This document shows positions 20,224 through 27,829 of a DNA stretch of 44,056 bases, piece after piece. The DNA lies in the NCBI GenBank assembly GCA_011773785.1, contig WVWY01000027.1:9965-54020 (forward strand), given 5' to 3'. This DNA comes from Candidatus Nitrosomaritimum khambatensis (GTDB taxonomy: Archaea > Thermoproteota > Nitrososphaeria > Nitrososphaerales > Nitrosopumilaceae). Made by a program: the position numbers and the translations under genes. Within the stretch, counting starts at the first letter, position 1, and the number at the start of each line of letters is the position of its first letter. The notes beneath the pieces are model-generated. The model searched no databases. It saw nothing but the letters and a program-made list of their open reading frames with translations, and had not been told where the DNA came from.

Positions 20224-21708
20224 ATGATCGAAATAAGCGCTACCCCATTGATAATAATTGCAATCCTAGGTGTAGTAGGAGTACTTCTTCCAGTAATTAA
20301 CGTCATAAGAAAAGAAAAAGGCTCAAACTCATTTTATGCGGTAATCACATTTGCCGCATTAATTGCCTCCATTGGATACGTCGGTTATCAATTCATTAAC
20401 GAAAATGTTGCACCATCTGCACTATTCTCCGAAGATGTAATTGTCGATGATGCATTTGGTGGATTCTTTGCTATTGCAATGTTAATTGTAGCAATCTTCA
20501 CAACAGTTGGTTCCTTCAACTATATGAGAAAACAAAACTATCCTGCAATTTACTATTCGTTAATTTTACTTTCGACAATCGGTATGGTACTAGTTGCTTA
20601 TTCGACTGACTTGATTATGTTATTTGTTGCATGGGAATTGATGAGTATTCCAACTTATGCTCTTGTCGGATTTATCAAACGTAACCCACAATCAAATGAA
20701 GCAGCACTAAAGTACTTCTTATTTGGAGCATTATCTTCTGCAATAATCGTTTATGGTATTTCTATAACATACGGAATTACTGGTTCTACCAATATTGGCG
20801 AAGTAATACATGGATATGCAAACCTAGATCCAGAACTTCTTCCACTTGCCTTACTATCAATTGGTATGTTTATTGCAGGATTCGGTTTCAAAATGGGTTT
20901 GGTTCCTTTCCATCAATGGCTACCAGATACCTATGAGGGCTCTCCACCAACAATCACCACATTACTTGCAGCAGGAACCAAGAAAGCTGGATTTGCAGCA
21001 ACAATAAGAATAGTAGTTTTGGGAATGGTTGTGCTCAACCTTGATTGGACACTTGCATTAGGAATCTTGGCAATTATGACAATGACAGTTGGAAACGTTG
21101 CAGCCATCATGCAAAAGAATCTTTCAAGAATGCTTGCATATTCAAGTATAGCACATGCTGGCTACATTCTCATTGGATTGGCAGTAGCTCCACACAGTAA
21201 TCTTGGATTACAAGGTTCATTGTACCAAATTTTGAATCATGCCGTGATGAAAGGAATGGCATTTATCGCAGTTGCTGGAATTGTTACAACTCTTGCTGTC
21301 ACTAATCTAGACAAACTAAAAGGACTTGGACGAAGAATGCCAATTACATCTCTTGGCTTGGTAATATCATTACTTGCTCTTGCTGGTGTTCCACCACTAG
21401 CAGGATTCTGGAGTAAATTGATGTTATTTGGAGGGGCACTTGATGCTTCAACCGCTTTATGGTGGGCTCCTTGGTTAGCAATTGCCGGCGTTTTGAATAG
21501 TGCATTATCACTAGCATACTATGGTTGGATTATGAGACGAATGTACTTTGAAGGCGAGACTGAAAAGAGAGTTTCAGAACCAAAATCAGTTATTGCAGTA
21601 ATGGTATTTTCAATTATATTCCTAGTAGGATTTGGAGTTTATCCAGACCCAATAATCAAGTTTGTAGAATTTGCAACTCCAATAGTTAGTTTAGGTATTA
21701 TGCCTTAA
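20224..21708 (+). CDS. nuoN: NADH-quinone oxidoreductase subunit N-like
   Basis: WELMSIPTYALVGF, VPFHQWLPDTYEGSPPTITTLLAAGTKKAGFAA. Confidence 0.92.
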   Translation: MIEISATPLIIIAILGVVGVLLPVINVIRKEKGSNSFYAVITFAALIASIGYVGYQFINENVAPSALFSEDVIVDDAFGGFFAIAMLIVAIFTTVGSFNYMRKQNYPAIYYSLILLSTIGMVLVAYSTDLIMLFVAWELMSIPTYALVGFIKRNPQSNEAALKYFLFGALSSAIIVYGISITYGITGSTNIGEVIHGYANLDPELLPLALLSIGMFIAGFGFKMGLVPFHQWLPDTYEGSPPTITTLLAAGTKKAGFAATIRIVVLGMVVLNLDWTLALGILAIMTMTVGNVAAIMQKNLSRMLAYSSIAHAGYILIGLAVAPHSNLGLQGSLYQILNHAVMKGMAFIAVAGIVTTLAVTNLDKLKGLGRRMPITSLGLVISLLALAGVPPLAGFWSKLMLFGGALDASTALWWAPWLAIAGVLNSALSLAYYGWIMRRMYFEGETEKRVSEPKSVIAVMVFSIIFLVGFGVYPDPIIKFVEFATPIVSLGIMP

Positions 21709-22549
21709 ACATTGTAAATTTAATCAAGTTATCAAGATTATTTTTTGCATTACTTTCAGGAATTTTTCGTAATCCTTTTCTTGCTTTTTCTGAATATTCT
21801 TTTAGAAGTTCTTCCATCTTATCAAAGACAACTCTTGGATCAGAACTTTTTTTGATTAGTAAATTAAACAATTTGTCTTCATTTTTCCAATCAAACAAAT
21901 CGTCTCTAATCTGATATGCGATTCCAATATTTTTACCATATTCAGTTAATGACTCTATTTCTTCTTCCGTTCCTTTCCCAATAATGGCTCCAATTCTAGA
22001 TGCCGCCTGAAATGCCACAGCAGTTTTGTATTCGATTACCTTGAGATAGTCATCAAAGGTAACATCTTCACTTGTTTCCAACCTACTTTCCACCATTTCT
22101 CCTTCACTCATTAGCATTGCAGTGCTTGCCAATTCTTTTGTGATTCTGGCATTATCAAGTCTTGAAGAAATACCAAGAATTAGTCCTAAAACAAAATCTC
22201 CAGTTAATACACTTGTATTGTATCCATATTTGATGTGAAATGGATCTTTTTGTCTTCGCAAAGTTTCATTGTCAATGATATCGTCATGTATGATTGACTC
22301 CATGTGTAGAAATTCAACAGCACATGCAGCTGCAAGAGTATTATCATCAACCTCGCCCACACTCTCTGCTGCTAGTACCAAAATTATTGGCCTGATTCGC
22401 TTTCCACCTTCCAAGGAATACTTGAGAGGTCCAATGAATTCTGATTCAGAGTAAAGATCTAACTCTCTGTCTAAAGAATTGTCAATCTTATCGATATACT
22501 TTCCATAGGTTTCAAGTAAAGGATTAATCTCTAAATTTTTCCTGTCCAA
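21698..22549 (-). CDS. Polyprenyl (geranylgeranyl) diphosphate synthase
   Basis: LEGGKRIRP, HDDIIDNETLRR (first Asp-rich motif), YQIRDDLFDW (second). Confidence 0.92.
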   Translation of the reverse strand: MDRKNLEINPLLETYGKYIDKIDNSLDRELDLYSESEFIGPLKYSLEGGKRIRPIILVLAAESVGEVDDNTLAAACAVEFLHMESIIHDDIIDNETLRRQKDPFHIKYGYNTSVLTGDFVLGLILGISSRLDNARITKELASTAMLMSEGEMVESRLETSEDVTFDDYLKVIEYKTAVAFQAASRIGAIIGKGTEEEIESLTEYGKNIGIAYQIRDDLFDWKNEDKLFNLLIKKSSDPRVVFDKMEELLKEYSEKARKGLRKIPESNAKNNLDNLIKFTMFKA

Positions 22550-22590
22550 GACGGCCTAAACTCAGACCTTCCTAATTACTAAATAAATCT

Positions 22591-22684
22591 TGGTGCTCCA
22601 GCCGGGATTTTCATCGGAAGATTTTGAACCCGGGATCACTGCCTTGAAAGGGCAGTATGCTTGACCGGTCTACACCACTGGAAC
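22591..22684 (-). tRNA. tRNA-Glu(TTC) with a 15-nt noncanonical intron in the T-loop; CCA encoded (22591-22593)
   Basis: Reverse complement: acceptor GTTCCAG/CTGGAGC, anticodon arm ACTGCC-CTTTCAA-GGCAGT (TTC). T-arm CCGGG-TTCAAA-[ATCTTCCGATGAAAA]-T-CCCGG; removing the bracketed 15 nt (22608-22622) restores loop TTCAAAT. Confidence 0.92.
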
Positions 22685-22764
22685 CCAATCAAATTTCATA
22701 TTTTATCCATAAAATCTTTTGTAAACCACAAAGATTTTTTTACGGGATATTAGGGATATGTCGT

Positions 22765-23397
22765 ATGAATTTGATAAAAAGAATAGATGAAATGATTGAA
22801 GAGAGAAGCTTGCTTAAACACCCATTTTACCAGATGTGGTCTGATGGAAAACTAACAGTAGATATGTTGGCTGGATATTCCAAAGAATACTTTCAACTAG
22901 TAAAAGCAGTTCCAGGATACATGAGTCCAATTATTGAAAAAGCACCAGAAAACCTGAAAGGAGAATTAATTGAAAATCAGCGTGAAGAATCTGACCACAT
23001 TGGACCTTGGATTAAATTTGCAGGCCAACTTGGAATCTCCGAGAAAGAATTAACAAATTATGAGGGACTAGGAAAGACCAAAAAAGCAGTCTCTGAACTA
23101 TCTGATTTAATGAATACCTATGAAGGTGGCTCATGTGCCATGTATGCATTTGAAAAAGAGATTCCAAAAATTAGCCAAACAAAACTTGATGGTATGGCCG
23201 AATTTTATGGAATGACAAACGAAGATGCAACTGAATATTTCAAACTACACACAGAGGCTGACATTAGACACGCAGCTGCTTGGAGAAATATCCTTGAAAC
23301 AGCAACAACAAACACTGAAGATTTGATTCAGATTGCAGACAAATCAATATCTGCTCAAAACTTGCTACTAGACAGTTGCTATGAAGCATACTGCTAG
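22765..23397 (+). CDS. TenA/PqqC-like (heme oxygenase-fold) protein
   Basis: LLKHPFYQMWSDGKLTVDMLAGYSKEYFQLVKAVP ... EESDHIGPWIKFA ... YAFEKEIPKIS. ATG 22765 preferred because the 22657 start lies inside tRNA-Glu. Confidence 0.8.
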   Translation: MNLIKRIDEMIEERSLLKHPFYQMWSDGKLTVDMLAGYSKEYFQLVKAVPGYMSPIIEKAPENLKGELIENQREESDHIGPWIKFAGQLGISEKELTNYEGLGKTKKAVSELSDLMNTYEGGSCAMYAFEKEIPKISQTKLDGMAEFYGMTNEDATEYFKLHTEADIRHAAAWRNILETATTNTEDLIQIADKSISAQNLLLDSCYEAYC

Positions 23398-23434
23398 CCT
23401 AACATTTTAAACTGAAGATATTTTCAAAATTTTG

Positions 23435-23508
23435 GGGCCCGTAACTCAGCTTGGTAGAGTAACCGACTCATAATCGGTGAGCCAAGGGATCGAAGCCCTT
23501 CGGGCCCA
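23435..23508 (+). tRNA. tRNA with CAT anticodon (elongator Met or Ile2)
   Basis: Acceptor GGGCCCG/CGGGCCC, D-stem ACTC/GAGT, anticodon arm ACCGA-CTCATAA-TCGGT, T-arm AAGGG-ATCGAAG-CCCTT; no encoded CCA. Confidence 0.9.
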
Positions 23509-23633
23509 CGGTACTTTTTTTTGAAATAAAACTAGTCAAAGCTTTACAAATTCTAGCCTGAATCCACCTAGTTTCCAAAAATGGATTTTGAAATCTAAGA
23601 TATCCTTAAGTTATTACTAACAAAAAAGATCTT

Positions 23634-24572
23634 GTGAAAAAAGAAATTGTTATTTTTTCTTTAATTATTGTCGGAGGTAGTTTTGGTTTTACTGCATTAG
23701 CACAAGAGAATTTGATACCAGATTGGATAAAAAATAATGCGGGATGGTGGGCAGATGGTCAACTTCCCGATAGTGAATTCCTAAAAGGAATACAATACCT
23801 GATAAATGAAAAAATAATTACCATCGAAGCAACCTCAAAAGAAACATCTAATCAACAATCTGTGCCACAGTGGGTTAAAGATACCGCAGGCTGGTGGGCA
23901 TCAGGAATACTTCCAGATAAAGACTTTGTAAATGGATTAACATGGTTAATTGAAAATGGAATAATTGTCGTTGAACAAACAGTCAATGAGATTGAAACTG
24001 AAGAAAAAATTTCTGATGTAAATTGTTTAGGCAATGCAAGATGTATTTCTGGAACTGTAGTCAAAATTGTCGATGGAGATACAATCCAGGTTGATGATGT
24101 AGCTGTTAGGTTTGCATTGGCATCTGCTCCAGAACTTCGAGGATATGGGGGAGTTGAATCAAGAGACTTTATCCAAACTCTTTGTCCTGCTGGTTCTCAA
24201 GTTATAGTTGATGAAGATGACTCTCAAACAAAGGGCAGTTATGGCAGATTGGTTGGAGTAGTTTACTGTAACGAAATTAATCTAAACAAAGAGTTATTGG
24301 ATATAGGGTTGGGGCATCTATCTGTGCAGTTTTGTGATTCAAGTGAATTCAGATATACCGATTGGGCACAAAAACATGGATGTGAATCTTACACAGAACC
24401 AGAACCAACATCTACACAAAGTCAATGTGACCCATCTTATCCAGACTTTTGTATTCCTCAACCTCCACCTGATTTAGATTGTGGAGATATTCCTCAGAAA
24501 AATTTCACTGTACTACAACCTGATCCTCATAGATTTGATGTAGATAAGGATGGAATCGGTTGTGAAAGTTAA
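23634..24572 (+). CDS. Predicted secreted thermonuclease-like protein with Trp-rich repeats and excalibur-like Ca-binding tail
   Basis: N-terminal signal-like segment; two repeats IPDWIKNNAGWWADGQLPDSEFLKGIQYLINEKII / VPQWVKDTAGWWASGILPDKDFVNGLTWLIENGII; SNase motifs GTVVKIVDGDTI, VRFALASAPE, YGRLVGVVYC; C-terminal DVDKDGIGCES. Confidence 0.85.
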   Translation: MKKEIVIFSLIIVGGSFGFTALAQENLIPDWIKNNAGWWADGQLPDSEFLKGIQYLINEKIITIEATSKETSNQQSVPQWVKDTAGWWASGILPDKDFVNGLTWLIENGIIVVEQTVNEIETEEKISDVNCLGNARCISGTVVKIVDGDTIQVDDVAVRFALASAPELRGYGGVESRDFIQTLCPAGSQVIVDEDDSQTKGSYGRLVGVVYCNEINLNKELLDIGLGHLSVQFCDSSEFRYTDWAQKHGCESYTEPEPTSTQSQCDPSYPDFCIPQPPPDLDCGDIPQKNFTVLQPDPHRFDVDKDGIGCES

Positions 24573-24604
24573 TCATTATCTAATTTTTACACACAAAAAG
24601 TATA

Positions 24605-24642
24605 ACCAAGATTAAATTTTTATCCTAATTTGGTATCTTGGT
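24605..24642. repeat. 8-bp perfect inverted repeat (ACCAAGAT ... ATCTTGGT) in a convergent intergenic region
   Basis: 24605-24612 and 24635-24642 are exact reverse complements separated by 22 nt. Confidence 0.5.
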
Positions 24643-24658
24643 CCAAGAAGATTCAAGT

Positions 24659-24832
24659 TTAACTAATACATAATTCACAGGATTTGTATCCTTTTGACTT
24701 TGCATTCTCTATAGTATCAGGGGTAAAATATTCACGATCTTTCATCTCAATGTGATAAATGTCACATTCAGGTCTCATGTTTGCTAGATGATGTACAGTC
24801 TTCTTTGATTTGTCTCCTAGAAATCCACTCAT
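24659..24832 (-). CDS. Small putative metal-binding protein (Ada Zn-domain-like pattern)
   Basis: ATG at 24832 gives MSGFLGDKSKKTVHHLANMRPECDIYHIEMKDREYFTPDTIENAKSKGYKSCELCIS; spaced HH, C and CELC resembling Ada-type Zn sites. Confidence 0.55.
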   Translation of the reverse strand: MSGFLGDKSKKTVHHLANMRPECDIYHIEMKDREYFTPDTIENAKSKGYKSCELCIS

Positions 24833-24957
24833 TATCTCAAATCCTTTTTGTTGTAAAACTTTCTTTTTGTACATGATGCAATAAATTCACATTGATAAGA
24901 ACAATAAATTCCAGAACCGTCGTAAAATTTCCTACCACAAGCCAGACAACTGCCCAA
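24832..24957 (-). CDS. 41-aa Cys-rich mini-ORF
   Basis: TTG start; MGSCLACGRKFYDGSGIYCSYQCEFIASCTKRKFYNKKDLR; stop TAA overlaps the ATG of the next ORF (TAATG). Confidence 0.5.
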   Translation of the reverse strand: MGSCLACGRKFYDGSGIYCSYQCEFIASCTKRKFYNKKDLR

Positions 24958-24972
24958 TCTCTCGCCTCATTT

Positions 24973-25098
24973 TCAACATTTAGTGTGTCTACAATTTTCA
25001 CATAGTAGCAAGTCAGCCACTCCTATCTCACTAAGTAAAACTGGAGTTTTCAATAACTCTATTCCAGAACAATGGCATTTTTGACAAACACCTATCAC
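24973..25098 (-). CDS. 41-aa Cys-rich mini-ORF
   Basis: GTG start; VIGVCQKCHCSGIELLKTPVLLSEIGVADLLLCENCRHTKC, paired CxxC motifs. Confidence 0.45.
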   Translation of the reverse strand: MIGVCQKCHCSGIELLKTPVLLSEIGVADLLLCENCRHTKC

Positions 25099-25286
25099 AA
25101 AAAATCAGGGAGTAATTCTAGTAAATTAACTTTGTGAACAAATTGACTGATCTAATTAGATCCATCAAAACAGACCTTTTCAAAAAATCAGGTCAAAAAA
25201 AGAAGAAAAAGATTGGATTAATCTCTGAAATCTTCATTTTCTAGATAATGACTACATGAGAATTCTAGAATAGGATTGAATATCAT

Positions 25287-25517
25287 TTATCGTTTCTTTC
25301 CTTTTGATTTAGTTGCAGTCTTTCGTTTAGGAGCACTGCGTTTTGAAACACTTGACTTTTTTGAAGCACTGGATGCTGCTCGTTTTTTGGCAGCTGCTGC
25401 TCTCTTTCTCTTAGCAGCAGTTTTTGCTGCAGCCTCTTCTTTTAGCTTGGCATTTCTTTTACGAGTCCTCGCAGCTTTTTTGGCTGCAGCACTTCTTTGA
25501 GCTTTGGTTTGAACCAT
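25287..25517 (-). CDS. Ala/Lys/Arg/Ser-rich histone H1-like basic protein
   Basis: 76 aa, e.g. AAKRKRAAAAKKRAASSASKKSSVSKRSAPKRKTATKSKGKKR. Confidence 0.75.
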   Translation of the reverse strand: MVQTKAQRSAAAKKAARTRKRNAKLKEEAAAKTAAKRKRAAAAKKRAASSASKKSSVSKRSAPKRKTATKSKGKKR

Positions 25518-25639
25518 GCTGAATTCTCAAATCTGAACTTGCTCTTATAGAGAAAATGTTAACAGTTTTTACTCAAATGAGTAGCTCTTGATTCATCATT
25601 TTTTGCAATGAGTTTTTTTAGTACATTCCATCTATAGGA

Positions 25640-27829
25640 TTGTTGAAAGTAGCAATTGTCTATAACAAAAAAACAATTGATGAAAATGATGTTATCAATA
25701 TTTTTGGAACAACCACAAAAGAACACTATAGTCTTAAGACAGTAGAGAAAGTTGCAAAAGCCCTTGAAAAAGCAGGACATTCTGTGAAAATTATCGAGGG
25801 AGGAATGGGCTTTATTGACGAGATGAAGGATTTTATGCCAAAAGTAGTTTCAGGGGATACGCCAGGGATGGTCTTTAATATGGCATATGGAATTCAAGGA
25901 AAAAATAGGTATACTCATGTCCCTGCAATGCTTGAAATGCTTGGGTTGCCATATGTAGGCTCAGGACCTGAAGCCCACTCTGTTGTTCAAGACAAGGTAA
26001 TGACCAAAATTGTTCTACAGAAAAACCACATACCAACTCCTGGTTTTTGGGTTTTTTCATCATCTGAAGACAAATTTGATGATGTTATTTTTCCAGTTAT
26101 CGTAAAGCCGTCTATGGAATCAACATCGATGGGAATGAAAATTGTGGATAACTGGGAGGATTTAAAAAAAACAGTTCAAGAACAATTAGAAAAATACTCT
26201 CAAGATATTTTAGCAGAGCAGTTTATCCCAGGAAGAGAATTTGCAGTTGGTCTAATTGGGAATGGCTCCAACATAGAGGTTTTCCCTATAGTTGAAATTG
26301 ATCTTAAAGGAGATCCCAATAAAATCCAAACAAAGTCAGACAAAATGAAAACACCACTTGATAAAATATGTCCCGCCAAATTAACAAAAGAACAAGAAAC
26401 AGAAATTAAAAAAATTTGTTTACAATCTTTTAGAAAACTTGGACTAAACGATTATGCAAGAGTTGATTTGCGTATGGATGAAAAAGGAAACGTCTACATT
26501 TTGGAACTTAACTCTATGGCAAGTCTTGGATTAACAGGTTCATATGTTCATGCAGCAATAACAGCAGGGTATTCCTTTGATTCCCTAATTAACAAAATTC
26601 TTGATGTTTCTGCTTTAAGATATTTTGGAGAATCTCATCTTCATCCTCATGAGGCCAGTCCAGAAACAATAGAATCACAACCATTAAGATCTGTTATTAG
26701 AAGTCACCTTAGAAGTCATCTCACATCCAATGAACGGTTGCTTGAGCAATTGGTAAATGTCAACTCAAGTGTTCATAACATCGATAATGTAAATCGATTA
26801 GGAGACACAATCATTAAGCGTTTAGAAAATTTAGGATTCCACTCACAAGATTTTCACGAATTTGATGTAGGAAATATAGTTTATCTAAAAAACCATGATT
26901 CAGAAAACAACGAAGTGTTACTCCTAAGCCATCTCGATACGTGGTACGAAAATCGTGATTTTACACCTTATTACAAGGTTGGAAACAAGCTATATGGTTC
27001 TGGAATCGCAGAAAGCAAAGGAGGAATTTTGTTGATGATTTCTGCTCTTCAAGCTTTGAGATTTGCAAGAAAACTTAAAAAAATAAAGTGTGGAATTTTA
27101 TTAATTTCTGATGACTCTTTAGGTGGGAAATATAGCAAAAAACTTGTACACGATATTTCTAATATTTCTAATTACGTCATTGACCTAAAATGGGGCACAA
27201 AAGAAGGAAGCATCGCAACCTCTTGTTCTGGCATTACCAAATACCATATAGATATGGTTCATGTAAGACGACCAAATGAAACTATCAAAGAAGTTATCCC
27301 AGATATGTGCCATAAGGTAATTTTGTGGAAGAAAATCTCACAAGGAATTCCAGATGCCAGAATTACAATCTCTGATTTTTCTGGACAGACTTCTTATGGA
27401 AAAGCTCCAGATTATGGCAAGCTTTCTTTAGAATCAAGATATGTAAATATAGAACAAGGTAAAAAATTTGATGCTGAAATCAGAAAGATTGCAAAAAAGA
27501 AAACAAACTCAAATCTTGATATTCACGTAGCCAAAACTGTTACAAGGCAGCCCTTTATCAAAACAGAAAAAATTGAAAACTTCTATGAAATAATTCAAAA
27601 ACTAGCTAAACTAGCTGAGATAAAGATTAAACCTGAACATAGATTTGCACCATCCAGTCTTTGTGATGTTTTAGCAGACATACCTATGATTGGTTCTATG
27701 GGGCCTCTTGGAAGTGATCATCGAACTGCTAATGAGCATATCTTCCGTGACAGTCTTATTGATAGGGGAGTTTTATTATCACTTACCATAAACAAATGCT
27801 CAGCTCTTTCCAGAGAGGCTAAAAAATGA
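25640..27829 (+). CDS. Fusion: D-Ala-D-Ala ligase-like ATP-grasp domain + M20 peptidase-like domain
   Basis: N-term: MLEMLGLPYVGSGPEAHSVVQDKVMTKIVLQKNHIPTPGF, DYARVDLRMDEKGNVYILELNSMASLGLTGSY (ATP-grasp). C-term: VLLLSHLDTWYENRDFTPYYKVGNKLYGSGIAESKGGILLMISALQALR and GSDHRTANEH (M20-like). Confidence 0.85.
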   Translation: MLKVAIVYNKKTIDENDVINIFGTTTKEHYSLKTVEKVAKALEKAGHSVKIIEGGMGFIDEMKDFMPKVVSGDTPGMVFNMAYGIQGKNRYTHVPAMLEMLGLPYVGSGPEAHSVVQDKVMTKIVLQKNHIPTPGFWVFSSSEDKFDDVIFPVIVKPSMESTSMGMKIVDNWEDLKKTVQEQLEKYSQDILAEQFIPGREFAVGLIGNGSNIEVFPIVEIDLKGDPNKIQTKSDKMKTPLDKICPAKLTKEQETEIKKICLQSFRKLGLNDYARVDLRMDEKGNVYILELNSMASLGLTGSYVHAAITAGYSFDSLINKILDVSALRYFGESHLHPHEASPETIESQPLRSVIRSHLRSHLTSNERLLEQLVNVNSSVHNIDNVNRLGDTIIKRLENLGFHSQDFHEFDVGNIVYLKNHDSENNEVLLLSHLDTWYENRDFTPYYKVGNKLYGSGIAESKGGILLMISALQALRFARKLKKIKCGILLISDDSLGGKYSKKLVHDISNISNYVIDLKWGTKEGSIATSCSGITKYHIDMVHVRRPNETIKEVIPDMCHKVILWKKISQGIPDARITISDFSGQTSYGKAPDYGKLSLESRYVNIEQGKKFDAEIRKIAKKKTNSNLDIHVAKTVTRQPFIKTEKIENFYEIIQKLAKLAEIKIKPEHRFAPSSLCDVLADIPMIGSMGPLGSDHRTANEHIFRDSLIDRGVLLSLTINKCSALSREAKK

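Noticed and set aside
21698-21708. 11-bp convergent overlap of nuoN and the prenyl synthase gene as unusual
   Set aside because: Short convergent overlaps are common in compact archaeal genomes; also seen at 32169-32180.
22657-22764. N-terminal extension of the TenA/PqqC-like ORF from 22657
   Set aside because: Overlaps the tRNA-Glu gene; ATG at 22765 begins the recognisable family sequence.
25134-25244. 36-aa plus-strand ORF VNKLTDLIRSIKTDLFKKSGQKKKKKIGLISEIFIF
   Set aside because: Too short, GTG start and no recognisable motif; cannot be separated from chance in AT-rich DNA without conservation data.
25560-25620. Minus-strand C-box-like ATGATGA as a possible C/D sRNA
   Set aside because: No D or D' CTGA at appropriate spacing and no terminal stem.
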